Shown: one piece after another, positions 1 through 8,900 of the stretch | How positions within the stretch are numbered: the stretch's first letter is position 1 | Layout: the number at the start of each line of letters is the position of its first letter | Source: a virus | Reading direction: 5' to 3' (one strand) | Length of the DNA stretch: 27,489 nucleotides | IMG/VR virus record: IMGVR_UViG_3300020442_002207 | Span: 1-27,489 of that record | Translations under genes and position numbers: made by a program | Notes under the pieces: model-generated | The model's database searches: none | What the model saw: the letters and a program-made list of their open reading frames with translations, nothing else | What the model was told of the DNA's origin: nothing

Positions 1-302
1 AAAAAGGCTTGATAAACAGCAGTATTTGCATTAGCTCCGCAGTGAGGTTGAACATTAGCAAATTCGCTTAAATATATTTTTTTTAAAGTATCAATTGCTA
101 GTTCTTCTATTTCGTCCATATGCGAGCAACCATTGTAGTACCTTTTATTAGGATAGCCTTCTGCATATTTGTTTGTAAAAACACTACCGCACAGTTTTCT
201 TACAGCCTTGCTTGCAAAATTTTCACTGGCTATTAACTCGAAAGTATTTTTTTGTCTATTTTTTTCTTTTTCTAGGATATGTTCAATTTTGTTGTAGATC
301 AT
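1..302 (-). CDS. glyA: Serine hydroxymethyltransferase, N-terminal part (cut by window edge)
   Basis: This is the first ~100 codons of a PLP-dependent serine hydroxymethyltransferase, which converts serine and tetrahydrofolate to glycine and 5,10-methylene-THF, the one-carbon donor for thymidylate or hydroxymethylated pyrimidine synthesis. The translation carries the family's N-terminal signatures in order: [28 protein letters not shown], then [15 protein letters not shown] and [11 protein letters not shown]. The PLP lysine lies beyond the window edge, so activity cannot be judged. ATG at 302 is the only nearby start; it begins inside the last 20 bp of the upstream glycosylase gene, suggesting coupled translation. 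It is the last visible gene of the cassette running down from 3148. Family identity is very clear; the role in phage nucleotide supply is inference. Confidence 0.9.
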   Translation of the reverse strand, partial: MIYNKIEHILEKEKNRQKNTFELIASENFASKAVRKLCGSVFTNKYAEGYPNKRYYNGCSHMDEIEELAIDTLKKIYLSEFANVQPHCGANANTAVYQAF

Positions 303-690
303 GTTCGATATATCTTAATAATTCTTTGTCTTGTACATTGGCTGGAATATTATTCTTGTAAAAAATTTCGTAACTGTCGCTACCGTACTTGCCTATGCCG
401 TGCAGTTTCCTAGCATCATTTTTGTCCCAGGTAATGAAGTCTTGAGACATACGGAATAGGCGCTTTGTGCGGACATCTCCCATTCCTAGTGTGCCAACTA
501 ATTCTTTAACCTCATCAAAATCTGCTGTCAAAAAATCTTCAGGAGTAGACCAACGGCTAAAAAACTCTGGTAGTACACGTTTTACCTGCTTGCGATTAGT
601 GAGATTTAAACAGATAACACCAACCATATGTTGCCATTTGTTAGCAACCTGCTGCTGTACCATTAGTTCATCTACCATATTGCCCCACAT
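283..690 (-). CDS. MBD4-like HhH-GPD DNA glycosylase
   Basis: Short (135 aa) helix-hairpin-helix DNA glycosylase that aligns with the catalytic domain of MBD4, a mismatch glycosylase removing T, U or 5-hydroxymethyl-U opposite G. Visible matches are an N-terminal helix with a [11 protein letters not shown] segment, [11 protein letters not shown] (residues 68-78), the hairpin [16 protein letters not shown] (95-110) and the [11 protein letters not shown] tail (120-130). In that tail D121 aligns with the catalytic aspartate of MBD4 (Asp560, in the motif EDHKLNKY). There is no iron-sulfur cysteine cluster, unlike EndoIII/MutY. Start 690 has GGGAAG upstream; ATGs at 678 and 663 are possible because the gene overlaps the phosphoribosyltransferase by 23 bp. 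It sits between nucleotide-metabolism genes, so a repair, base-editing or host-DNA role is plausible. Substrate is unknown. Confidence 0.78.
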   Translation of the reverse strand: MWGNMVDELMVQQQVANKWQHMVGVICLNLTNRKQVKRVLPEFFSRWSTPEDFLTADFDEVKELVGTLGMGDVRTKRLFRMSQDFITWDKNDARKLHGIGKYGSDSYEIFYKNNIPANVQDKELLRYIEHDLQQN

Positions 691-1234
691 CTTCCCAAGG
701 ATAAACTAACCATACATCTTCTTCTGCCTTGTTAACAGTGTCTGCATAGTAGCTTACCAGTTCAAATTCACTAGATAAGTTTTCTGTCAATGCTCCAAAA
801 CGAACTGACTTACCCCATATCTGTTTCCAGATATCTAAATTTTCAGGTAAGCAACTAGCTTGCCAATCATTAACAATCCAATTAAAAGTTTTTCCGCTGT
901 CATTAATATCGTCTATGATTAGGATATTTTTACGCCGATCAGCTACACTACCTGTTGTGTCTTTAAAATATCCCTCTTGCGGAATCACACCATATCCAAA
1001 TGCATCTTCGGCCATCCATGCATTACTTTCTGTATATAAACCATTGTCGCGGAAATTAACTTGTAGTGTGTCAGCAGGAATGTCTGTCATGTTGCTAATT
1101 ATTGTAGCAGGTACATTACCTCCACGGGTAAGTCCTACTATATAATCAGGCCGCCAATTGTCAGCATACAGTTGATTAACAATTTGTATGCACATTGTTT
1201 CAATATCATTCCACGAATAATATTTCTTCTTCAT
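668..1234 (-). CDS. Phosphoribosyltransferase-family protein (type I PRTase)
   Basis: The 188-aa product has the PRPP-binding signature of type I phosphoribosyltransferases at residues 104-117 (ILIIDDINDSGKTF: hydrophobic strand, two acidic residues, then the SGKT loop). It also has an upstream GLTRGGNVPA loop (34-43), typical of xanthine/hypoxanthine-type enzymes. Such enzymes join a base to PRPP to make a nucleotide. The hood region that sets base specificity is not diagnostic here, so the substrate is left open. The start at 1234 forms a TAATG stop-start overlap with the upstream gene, and the end overlaps the glycosylase. Neighbours (SHMT, glycosylase, TGT-like gene) suggest nucleobase salvage or modified-base supply, which is inference. 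Confidence 0.75.
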   Translation of the reverse strand: MKKKYYSWNDIETMCIQIVNQLYADNWRPDYIVGLTRGGNVPATIISNMTDIPADTLQVNFRDNGLYTESNAWMAEDAFGYGVIPQEGYFKDTTGSVADRRKNILIIDDINDSGKTFNWIVNDWQASCLPENLDIWKQIWGKSVRFGALTENLSSEFELVSYYADTVNKAEEDVWLVYPWEDVGQYGR

Positions 1235-1515
1235 TATGCCTTTTTAGTTTTAGATTTGTAATCTGCTTTTACTAAGTCGTATATTTGTCGGAAATTTCGA
1301 TATGCTTTATTTAATGAGGGATATTCTGCACACATCTTTTCAACTTCGCCTGTGTTTATTAATTCGTTAAATGTAACAGTGTTATCCCATATTGTTGTAG
1401 TATAAGTAAAGCTGTTAGGATCTACTGCTGTTGTGTCATTAGCCATAGTATCATATGTTAGAACCTGTGAGTCTTGATCATCTAATGGTATAGTGATTGT
1501 TACAGGCCTAGTCAT
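1234..1515 (-). CDS. Hypothetical protein, 93 aa
   Basis: I do not recognise this protein. It begins with a beta-rich, acidic half (PVTITIPLDDQDSQVLTYD, then an FTYTTTIWDNTVTFNELI stretch) and ends with a helical, lysine-rich tail (YKSKTKKA). No membrane segment, cysteine pair or known motif is visible. It overlaps the glycosyltransferase gene by 4 bp (ATGA-type junction) and meets the phosphoribosyltransferase in a TAATG overlap, so it is embedded in the same transcription unit and probably translationally coupled. Retention inside a compact operon supports it being real. Confidence 0.6.
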   Translation of the reverse strand: MTRPVTITIPLDDQDSQVLTYDTMANDTTAVDPNSFTYTTTIWDNTVTFNELINTGEVEKMCAEYPSLNKAYRNFRQIYDLVKADYKSKTKKA

Positions 1516-2576
1516 TTTAATGCATTATATAAACGTGTGCCTGAAAAGAATTTATTTTCTAAAAATTCTTTCTGTTCTTTTACTTGTCCAAGATACGTAT
1601 TATAATTTTCAATATAATGTAAAATTCTTTCCATTAAACTTATTTTATGTTCTTTGTAAGAAGCAAAGCTAGTAGTCCAAGCACTGGGATATTTAAAGTC
1701 ATCTAATGCCATTTCTTTGTAGCTTAGTCTGTCAGGAATCATAGGAATACAATCTACAAGTAAACCTTCATACCAACTTATTCCTAGTGTTTCTTGTAAG
1801 TTTGCACTAAAGATAATTTTGGCTCGACCTAATAATTCGTGATATTCTTTTTTAGTCAATTTTTTATCTTGACAAGTAACAAATTCATATTGTGGTAAAG
1901 ACTCTTTTAAGTCTAGGAAAATATCATGTTGCTTTTCTGGAGCTATCCTGTGTGGAAATACTATTATATTTTCTTTTTGGCGACCTCTATTCCCAAACAT
2001 ACTATCGCGTAGGTATTCCATAGGCCAGCCAACACGTTTAATTTTATGCAGTTTTTGTTCATCTATTTCTGCTTCATCCTTCCAAAATGTTTCTGTAAAT
2101 AAATCAATATGGAATTCTGTTGCAAAAAAATTGTCATCATAGCATTCATACATGCTCATTTCTGCATGCCTAACCCACGGACAATCACCGATTAGTCTAC
2201 CTAAAAAATCATGCGTGTCATAAGAGCCAGCATGCCACATACCACCGATTTTAATTTTATATCCTAGTAGTTCTGCCATATATTTTAGCTGAATTACAGT
2301 TGGATTCCATGCATCGGTATATAAAAAATAATCACCATCTTGTATTTCATTATTGCAAAACATAGTAGCAATTATTTCTTGCTGCTTACTTTTGTAGACA
2401 TTAGTTCCACCAAAATTTAGAAAAGCACCAGGTGTTGTGTCTTGTGGTGTTTCTCCTCCACTAATTGTTATAACAGCTAGTCCTGTAGCTTTCTCAATTT
2501 GTTTAGGAAGCCAATCTTTCCACTGTTTCGTGTATCTAGTTTCAACAGCTTCTAAGTCTACTATGTAGATAGTCAT
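1512..2576 (-). CDS. GT4-type glycosyltransferase (GT-B fold)
   Basis: A 354-aa protein with the C-terminal sugar-nucleotide domain of a GT-B enzyme. It has an FPHRIAPEKQHD segment (207-218), the counterpart of the phosphate-binding R/K region in GT4 enzymes, and a QETLGISWYEG segment (261-271) that carries an E-x7-E motif (E262, E270). PMIPDRLSYKEM follows, as expected for the donor-binding end. The N-terminal half, with an IYIVDLEAVETRY start and GDYFLYTDAWNP, is the acceptor domain. Donor and acceptor are unknown: T4-like phages use such enzymes to glucosylate hydroxymethylated bases, but they also decorate virion proteins or host surfaces. Location in a cassette with base-metabolism genes and a TGT-like enzyme favours a nucleic-acid acceptor, as an inference only. 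Confidence 0.75.
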   Translation of the reverse strand: MTIYIVDLEAVETRYTKQWKDWLPKQIEKATGLAVITISGGETPQDTTPGAFLNFGGTNVYKSKQQEIIATMFCNNEIQDGDYFLYTDAWNPTVIQLKYMAELLGYKIKIGGMWHAGSYDTHDFLGRLIGDCPWVRHAEMSMYECYDDNFFATEFHIDLFTETFWKDEAEIDEQKLHKIKRVGWPMEYLRDSMFGNRGRQKENIIVFPHRIAPEKQHDIFLDLKESLPQYEFVTCQDKKLTKKEYHELLGRAKIIFSANLQETLGISWYEGLLVDCIPMIPDRLSYKEMALDDFKYPSAWTTSFASYKEHKISLMERILHYIENYNTYLGQVKEQKEFLENKFFSGTRLYNALK

Positions 2577-2759
2577 CTATTTTCCTCGTGTGTTTTTGTT
2601 TTCTTTATTTTTACACCAAATTAAATAGCTTTCCCAAACACGATCACCTTTTTTATATAAACTAGATTCATGAAAATACTTACCTTCAAATCTACAATAA
2701 TCGCGAAATGCATCTAGATCGTCAAAAATTTTGCGAATAAGCGGATCTTTAATTGCCAT
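2577..2759 (-). CDS. Small conserved-type protein, 60 aa
   Basis: Function not recognised. The protein is charged and aromatic-rich (DPLIRKIFDDLDAFRDYC near the start, KGDRVWESYLIWCK in the middle) with a basic tail, and has no membrane segment. It lies 2 bp downstream of the T-fold gene, and its TAG stop abuts the glycosyltransferase start, with no intergenic space. That spacing argues that it is translated as part of the unit from 3148. It could be a small accessory subunit of one of its neighbours, but nothing in the sequence proves this. Confidence 0.6.
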   Translation of the reverse strand: MAIKDPLIRKIFDDLDAFRDYCRFEGKYFHESSLYKKGDRVWESYLIWCKNKENKNTRGK

Positions 2760-2761
2760 TT

Positions 2762-3148
2762 TTATTTCTCTTCATAATTGTTATAAATGATTTGACAGCC
2801 ATTTTCGCCGTCTTCTGCTACATCGATAATTACAAATCTACCAGGATACTTTGCATGTATATGCCAATATAAATCATCTGAAATCATCTCACAGCTTTTG
2901 TAATCTAATTGTAATGTACCTGTGTTATACAAATTTTCACACCAGCGTTTAAATTGTATGAATTCAATTTCTCTGTCATCGTGAAAAACTTCTATTTGTA
3001 CTTTGAAATGAAAAATATGTCTGTGCGGGTGTCCTAAAAAGCTAACATCGTATTCGTCGCCTGTTGCAAGATTAGGATCTGTCAACGCAGCAGGATATTG
3101 ATGAATACCTTCTTTCCTAAAAGTTATCCAGATACTTCGTTTATTCAT
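2762..3148 (-). CDS. T-fold protein resembling QueD/6-pyruvoyltetrahydropterin synthase
   Basis: The 128-aa product follows the T-fold order strand-strand-helix-helix-strand-strand. Comparable points with QueD are a histidine after the first strand (IHQYPA, 15-20), a histidine-rich HPHRHIFHFKV segment (40-50) where QueD has its zinc-binding HGH, EFIQFKRW (62-69) for the DFxxLK helix, SCEMISDDL (85-93) for PTSENLA, and VAEDGENGC (110-118) for the closing glutamate strand. The catalytic cysteine before HGH and the DH dyad of QueD are not evident, so it may be a diverged or non-QueD T-fold enzyme (QueF and FolE share the fold). Two genes upstream is a TGT-like enzyme, which uses 7-deazaguanines made by this family. 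Start ATG lies 19 bp after a predicted late promoter start. Medium-low confidence in the function. Confidence 0.5.
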   Translation of the reverse strand: MNKRSIWITFRKEGIHQYPAALTDPNLATGDEYDVSFLGHPHRHIFHFKVQIEVFHDDREIEFIQFKRWCENLYNTGTLQLDYKSCEMISDDLYWHIHAKYPGRFVIIDVAEDGENGCQIIYNNYEEK

Positions 3149-3171
3149 AATTACCTTTTAGTTTTATTTTA

Positions 3172-3179
3172 TATTTATT
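3172..3179 (-). promoter_or_regulatory. T4-type late promoter candidate (AATAAATA)
   Basis: The minus strand reads AATAAATA, one base off the T4 late consensus TATAAATA. It overlaps the stop codon of the upstream gene and would start RNA near 3166, 18 bases before the ATG of the T-fold gene. It may give the 3148-to-1 cassette independent late expression. In AT-rich DNA such octamers also occur by chance. Confidence 0.45.
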
Positions 3180-3699
3180 TAAGGATTGTGTCAAGTGTAT
3201 AATCTTTCCATTTTGTAAATTTGTCACTGTCCATTAAATCATGAAGACGATGACACCATACACCTGGATTTGTACTGTTATAAGATTTATCATCAATCTT
3301 AATCATTGTATTATAATTCCAAAGTTTTACATATGGTACAGGCACTCTAATTTGAGGAATGAAATTATTAAATTCACATAGCCCTCCTTCATTAAATTCT
3401 TCAACTGCACTAAATGGAATGTCTAAGCTGCATAAATGTCCTTCTTTTAAAAAATGTTGTATCATTTGTTCCCATTCATTCCATTCTTCAGATGTTTTAG
3501 GATCAAAAGAATGGTTTGCACCAAAGAAAATATGTTCAGCTTTTAATTTTCCAATTGCATTTGTTATATCTAAAATAGGTTGAACACCTACTACAAATAA
3601 AGTATTCATTGCGTATGCAGGTGTCTTTTCTACTTCTCTACCGTAAAATAATTTTACATCATCTCTATCTAATTTTTCATTGCTGTAATTCCTGTCCAT
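3175..3699 (-). CDS. Hypothetical protein, 174 aa, coupled to TGT-like gene
   Basis: Not recognised. It has an alpha/beta look: NTLFVVGVQPILDITNAI (32-49) is a strand-helix pair, KAEHIFFGANHSFD (53-66) the next strand, followed by an acidic, tryptophan-containing helix and a proline/aromatic region (IRVPVPYVKLWNY). A late CHRLHDLMD stretch contains H, C and D residues that could bind metal, but no family motif is clear and there is no cysteine triad of a radical-SAM enzyme. Its start overlaps the stop of the TGT-like gene (TAATG), so the two are probably made together. I infer a partner role with that enzyme. Confidence 0.65.
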   Translation of the reverse strand: MDRNYSNEKLDRDDVKLFYGREVEKTPAYAMNTLFVVGVQPILDITNAIGKLKAEHIFFGANHSFDPKTSEEWNEWEQMIQHFLKEGHLCSLDIPFSAVEEFNEGGLCEFNNFIPQIRVPVPYVKLWNYNTMIKIDDKSYNSTNPGVWCHRLHDLMDSDKFTKWKDYTLDTILK

Positions 3700-5165
3700 T
3701 ATACCTCTTCAAAGAGTTCGTTAAATTTTGTTGTAGCGTTGGTCATTTTTTTACCAGTTAATCCTCTAGTACCAATTATGCTATCAAGGTAACGTTGATA
3801 ATCATCATTTATTTTATTAGCGATATCTCTATTATCTGTTGCAAATATTTCGTTGACTACAGATTTAAATTCTTGAACAATTCCTAAATATTTTTCATTA
3901 ATAAGCATTGAAGGATAACATCCGCTATCGTATTTTTTATTTGCCTCTTGAACAGCGTTGATATGCATCCATACATTGTGGCCCATCATAATAGCATAGC
4001 TAAAACTGTCCCATGAAGTTTTTCCTTCTTTGCCTATTTTATTTAGATCACCTGGGCCGTAAATGCATATATCTTTGGCAGTAAGTCCTGTTGTGATTGG
4101 AGAATTAAGAAAACTTTTATGCTTTCCTTCTCGAATAAATGCTTGGCTGAACGGAGTTGAATCGGAAGAAAAAGACTTATCGTCAATACTTGGTACCATT
4201 CGGTACACCCATTTTTGTTTATGATCTGTTTCTAGTTCACAATATATTTGACCGTTAGCAGTAGCAAGGAAAGGACTTGCACAATCAAATGTAATCATAA
4301 AATTTTCATTATGATATTTTCGTACAGCTCTTTGGATATCAGTTAATAAAACAGCCCATTCTAATTTGCTAGTACCTAAGAAGTGCATAACATCATGCAC
4401 ACCTTTTTCAAGCAATCCGTCATATCTTAGGCTAATTAGTCTCTTTAATGCTAAATGGACGTCGCACATATTTTGACCCCCCATGCTCCAACCATTAAAG
4501 TGATTTGCAGGATATTTTTTTGGATCACAATAATCTTTCATTTGTTGATACCAATCGTCTGCATCTGTATGATTTTCACCTTGGAGTACGTTTAAAAATT
4601 TACATGCTCCTGATCTATTTTTCATCCAATAATCATTATTGACCCGTGTTGCATTCACTGCTTCTTGATATGTTGTTACACCTGTTGCTTTTTTACCTTC
4701 TTCACTCCTAGCAACCCAAGCAGGTATATCTAAAATCATACCATAGTCCATATAAGCATCCATCCAACGTAGAACATCGTTCCGTTTTTTGCTTGCTTTT
4801 GGGCATGAAGGGTCTTTCCAATCACCTTCCCATACACCTTTACCAATTTGAAATCCACCACTATCACCTAGTAACCATGTGTTATTCCTATCACGGTTTC
4901 TTATCATATCTTCTTTAGGTGAATTTTTAGAAATATCTAAATCGGCATGTCCTGCAGAATACAACGTCCATTTATAATAGAAGTTACCTTCGTGCTTATT
5001 AAGATAGTTTAAGCTTTCAACACCATTGATTAAATTTGGAGGAATTCTAGATTTGTCAACATATTCTTCAGCTCTTTGCTTGCCTATAAAAGTAGCATAA
5101 AATCCACTCAATGCAGGCAAGAACAGAGCATAATCTTGTTGTGTGTTGGTTAAATTTATGTTCAT
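3699..5165 (-). CDS. tRNA-guanine transglycosylase-like enzyme (TGT/DpdA superfamily)
   Basis: A 488-aa protein with the catalytic landmarks of the TGT superfamily, which swaps guanine in a polynucleotide for a 7-deazaguanine base. LLGDSGGFQIG (98-108) carries the DSGGFQ base-pocket motif. VLQGE (193-197) matches the IVQGG loop. GWSMGG (225-230) matches the AIGGLAVGE loop. HFLGTSK (261-267) matches the YLMGVG strand, and ITFDCASPF (291-299) places D294 at the nucleophile of bacterial TGT (DMFDCV). The CxCxxC zinc site of bacterial TGT is not evident, and the C-terminal ~170 residues are different. Phage and genomic-island relatives called DpdA act on DNA rather than tRNA. This may be DpdA-type, supported by the nearby T-fold gene, but DNA versus tRNA specificity is not shown by sequence. 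Start overlaps the clamp gene stop. Confidence 0.75.
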   Translation of the reverse strand: MNINLTNTQQDYALFLPALSGFYATFIGKQRAEEYVDKSRIPPNLINGVESLNYLNKHEGNFYYKWTLYSAGHADLDISKNSPKEDMIRNRDRNNTWLLGDSGGFQIGKGVWEGDWKDPSCPKASKKRNDVLRWMDAYMDYGMILDIPAWVARSEEGKKATGVTTYQEAVNATRVNNDYWMKNRSGACKFLNVLQGENHTDADDWYQQMKDYCDPKKYPANHFNGWSMGGQNMCDVHLALKRLISLRYDGLLEKGVHDVMHFLGTSKLEWAVLLTDIQRAVRKYHNENFMITFDCASPFLATANGQIYCELETDHKQKWVYRMVPSIDDKSFSSDSTPFSQAFIREGKHKSFLNSPITTGLTAKDICIYGPGDLNKIGKEGKTSWDSFSYAIMMGHNVWMHINAVQEANKKYDSGCYPSMLINEKYLGIVQEFKSVVNEIFATDNRDIANKINDDYQRYLDSIIGTRGLTGKKMTNATTKFNELFEEV

Positions 5166-5896
5166 TATTTAGTATGACAAGGGAGAATGTATTCATAAGT
5201 TGCTAGTCCACTGTCAATCGCTATTTTCATAACACCATCATCTGAAATACTAATATTAGAATCGCCAGATAAACTTAAAATACTTTGAACTTCTAATACA
5301 GGATATTTCTTTTTGGTATTTAATTTACCTCCAGCTTTATGCTTAAAGACAAATTCTCCCGATTGCGTAGAGTCATTACCAAATGAAAAAACTAAATTTT
5401 CTTCGTCGCTTCTCACTTGGAAATGAGGTTCCTCTGAATGAATAGCACTCATTAACTTCATTCTAGTAATACTAGCAACAGGTGGTTGGAAGTCAAGTTG
5501 CCAGTTCGCACCTTTGAATTTGAATGTTTTTAGATTAGAATCGATTATTTCTTTGTTAATAAATCTATAGTCATTTTGAAAATCACCAATTACATTTTCG
5601 AAATGAATATATGCAGGATATTCTTGATCGTCTTTTTGTTTTTTTACAATTTCAATTTTTGCGTCTTCTTGATATTCAGGATTTTTTAACAGTAAATTTA
5701 GTTTTTCTAAGTAAGCCATGCCAAATGTTCCTGTAAAATCGTCAATTCTTTCATGTGTGGTTGCATTAAGAATTACACTTCGATCATCAGTAATGCTTTG
5801 AATGGTAGTATTATGTTCATCTGTTACAACTTTTAAAGTTGATAAAAAACCTAGTGCATGTGTGTGGGAAACAATGTCTTGTAAAATGTCTTTCAT
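5165..5896 (-). CDS. Probable DNA polymerase sliding clamp (gp45-like, divergent)
   Basis: A 243-aa protein whose size and strand pattern fit a gp45/PCNA-type clamp, the ring that tethers gp43 to DNA and, in T4, activates late transcription. Features are an N-terminal helix, an acidic loop DDFTGTFGMAYLEKLNLLL (52-70) comparable to the T4 gp45 segment DFDVAIYDLNGFLGILSLV, a mid-protein domain linker, and a C-terminal VMKIAIDSGLATYEYILP (222-239) resembling the closing strand of PCNA (HLKYYLAP). gp43 lies 4 kb upstream in the same direction. The adjacent 1181-aa gene is an obvious paralogue. It has its own AAAGGAT ribosome site and starts 14 bp after that gene. Clamp loader genes are not in the window, so the assignment rests on sequence pattern and context; a structure prediction would settle it. 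Confidence 0.6.
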   Translation of the reverse strand: MKDILQDIVSHTHALGFLSTLKVVTDEHNTTIQSITDDRSVILNATTHERIDDFTGTFGMAYLEKLNLLLKNPEYQEDAKIEIVKKQKDDQEYPAYIHFENVIGDFQNDYRFINKEIIDSNLKTFKFKGANWQLDFQPPVASITRMKLMSAIHSEEPHFQVRSDEENLVFSFGNDSTQSGEFVFKHKAGGKLNTKKKYPVLEVQSILSLSGDSNISISDDGVMKIAIDSGLATYEYILPCHTK

Positions 5897-5910
5897 TTAT
5901 CCTTTTGGAG

Positions 5911-8900
5911 TTATGTGTTAGTTGTGCCTTGTAGTATATAATTGTATATACCATTTGGGCTCTTTACAGTTATCATTAAACGGCCTTCGTCTGATATTCG
6001 CATAACCTTATCGCCGTTGAGCAAAAATATAGCCATTATCTGTTGCATATGGTATGTCCATCTTTTATCAAGGTAGCTTACGGTTGTTAAATAAGAATTT
6101 CTATCATTAACAAATATTTTAGCTTCATTTCCTAAACCTGTCAATGCTGGATTGGCAATTATTTCTTTTATATAATCTTGCCTGACTTCAAATGTATATA
6201 CATATTTTTTATCTAAATTAATTTCATTTACAGGTCTGCGTATATCAAATGCTTTACTTACATTTTGATCGATATATTCGGGTGAGGTAGGAGGAAGGGC
6301 TGGAGGTACACTTATGTTACCGCTCATGTGTGTATGCCAAGGACATAAGTAGTAATAGGTGTTGTTTTCAGTTACAGTCCAGTTTACAACAGTTGTGCCA
6401 TTGCCGTACGAGCCAGGTGCGTGATATCTTGTTTTTCGTTCTAATTTTGTTTTAATCCAAAAAGGATGTTCCGCAGCAGTGCTTGGGTCTATTATGAATT
6501 GAACTTTATCGCCAATGTTAAAAGATAAATTAGGCATAGTAGAAAGGTTAAATGTACCATTCCTATCCTCGCCTGTCATTACATATTCTTCTAGTACATT
6601 AGTAATAGTTATTACATAGTTTGGTGTAAAAATAGGAGAAAGCGCACTACGTCCATACAAATAATCGTTGTCTTCATAATAGTACGGGCCCCATATACTG
6701 TTATCCTGAGGCAATGGCAAACTTACATTGTTAAATATATGATCATAAGGTTTTGTGTTTGGAATAGGATTTAAATCACTATGATATAGATTTTGTCTTG
6801 TGTATAAAGTAGGAGGATTACTAATTGTTGTGGTCTCTGTGCCTATATAACTTGTGAAAACAAAACCATTACCAGTGTCATGTTTAATAAAAAATTGTCC
6901 ATCTGTATTGTCTAATATTTTTATTGGACCGTTAACAGTGTCTGAAATTTTAATCCTATTGTTGTTTAATATGTCTTTGATATAATAAGTTTGATCCTCT
7001 AAGATACCAGTGTCTTCTAATGGACTGTTATTTTGATACGCTTCAAACTTAATTGGCATATCTTGTCTAAACCATGTAGTATCGTCTACATGTAATTCGT
7101 TTGCCTTGTGATATATTTCAAATTGGAAATTACTATATGGAACTGGTTTTACTGGACCCCCTATAGTTTCTGAAATCGTAAATTCTACTCTAACAAAATC
7201 TATTTTCATTTCAAATTCAAAATTTGAATAAGGTAATAGTAATTGTTCGCCGTACAGTTCGTTGCTTAATGTGAAAAATCCTCCAGGATAAACTTCTAGT
7301 ATGTAAAATTTCCTGTAAGGATCGGGATTCAAAGGGTCTTCTAATTCAGCTTCTTCCAGTGCGCCAGTTGAGTCTGGTAAATTAGCAAAATACACTTCAA
7401 CACCTGGATACAACACATCAATAAATCCTTCTTCTTCCGACACATCTAATGAAAGTATTCCGTCACTATCTACGCCCGTTACTAAGAAAGTCTCTTCTCC
7501 GTCATAAAATTTTGTTATTTCTTTGACATAATATGTTTGTTCTGGATCTAGCTCTGCTTGTTGTAGTGCCTCTGCAGAATCTGGCGGATTCCTAAATTTA
7601 ATAGGTAAGTTTGGTTCTAAATATTTCCAAAGCTCTTTGCCATTAGTTTGAACTGGGTATGCACCAGTAAAATCAAAAAGTTGATATATATTGCAATCTA
7701 TAGTTAAAAATAATTCAAAATTAGAATAAGGGATGATGTGAGCTGGCCCGTTTATTGAATCAGCAAACGTGAATCGTTCGCAGTCTAAAATCTCTTTAAC
7801 ATAATATGTTGCTAAAGGATCTAATCCAGCTTGCAAAACTGCATCTGCTGAGTCCGGAGGACCTGTAAACCTAATTGGATTGTTTTCTTTTAAAATACTT
7901 GTATCTGCTATAGTAATTACAGTGTTTTCTTCTTCTTCAAAAGGACCAATAAAATAATTCCTACTAGGCATTTGCCTATATATGGTATCATTGTATTCTG
8001 CATAATTAGTTACAATTGTTTTAAAATTTTCTATAATGCGTGGAATGTAAGTTCCTGTAATGTTCTCCTCAAATACGATTTCGCCGAAATTAGGATTGTC
8101 TTCACCAAAATAAAATTCTAAATTGTTTTCTACCTTCTTGTCACTTGCTGTTACGATATTTACAAAAAAATCAAAATTGGCAAATGGTAATAAAAGGGTA
8201 TCTCCCCCTTGACTATCAGATATTGTGAACTTACCATCGCTGTATGTAGTTTTTACATAATAGACCGTATTTTCTAGTAAACCTATTTGATCTAATGCAG
8301 CAGTTGAGTCGCTTGGATTAGTAAAAAGTATACCTGTTCCTGGACCTACAACAAAGGTAGGAGAGATCAATCTACTATCAGTATCAACTCCTGTGACTAA
8401 ATTAAAACTAGTTCCTTTTGTATATAAATCAAATGTTAAGTAATCGGTATAAGTTAAAGCCATGAAGTCAAATCTTGAGATTTGTGTTTCTGTAATATTT
8501 AAACCAAAATTCCACAAACTGTTTTTAAAATCCAGCATAGGGTGTTGTTCTAATACATTTGATCTATCGATTAATTGATATTCATCTAGGAATGTAGCAT
8601 CGGCATTAGAAAAATTTATTTTAGTTGAAACAAATTCATTTTGTTGATCTTGATTATTAACTACAATGGAGCTATTAGTTGGATATTCTTGTAGATTTTC
8701 TAGTATGTTGAATAGTTTATATAAATCAACCATTCCAAATTCTTTATTAAAATCACGTATTTTTTCGTCTGTCCTAGCTTCTAAATATACAATGGCATCT
8801 CTCGTTACACCTTCAATAAATGTTTGATCTTGTATTATTTCAAAACTAGTGATGTGTGACTGAGCAAAATGTTGAAAATTGTAATGAGAGTCAGGCACAG

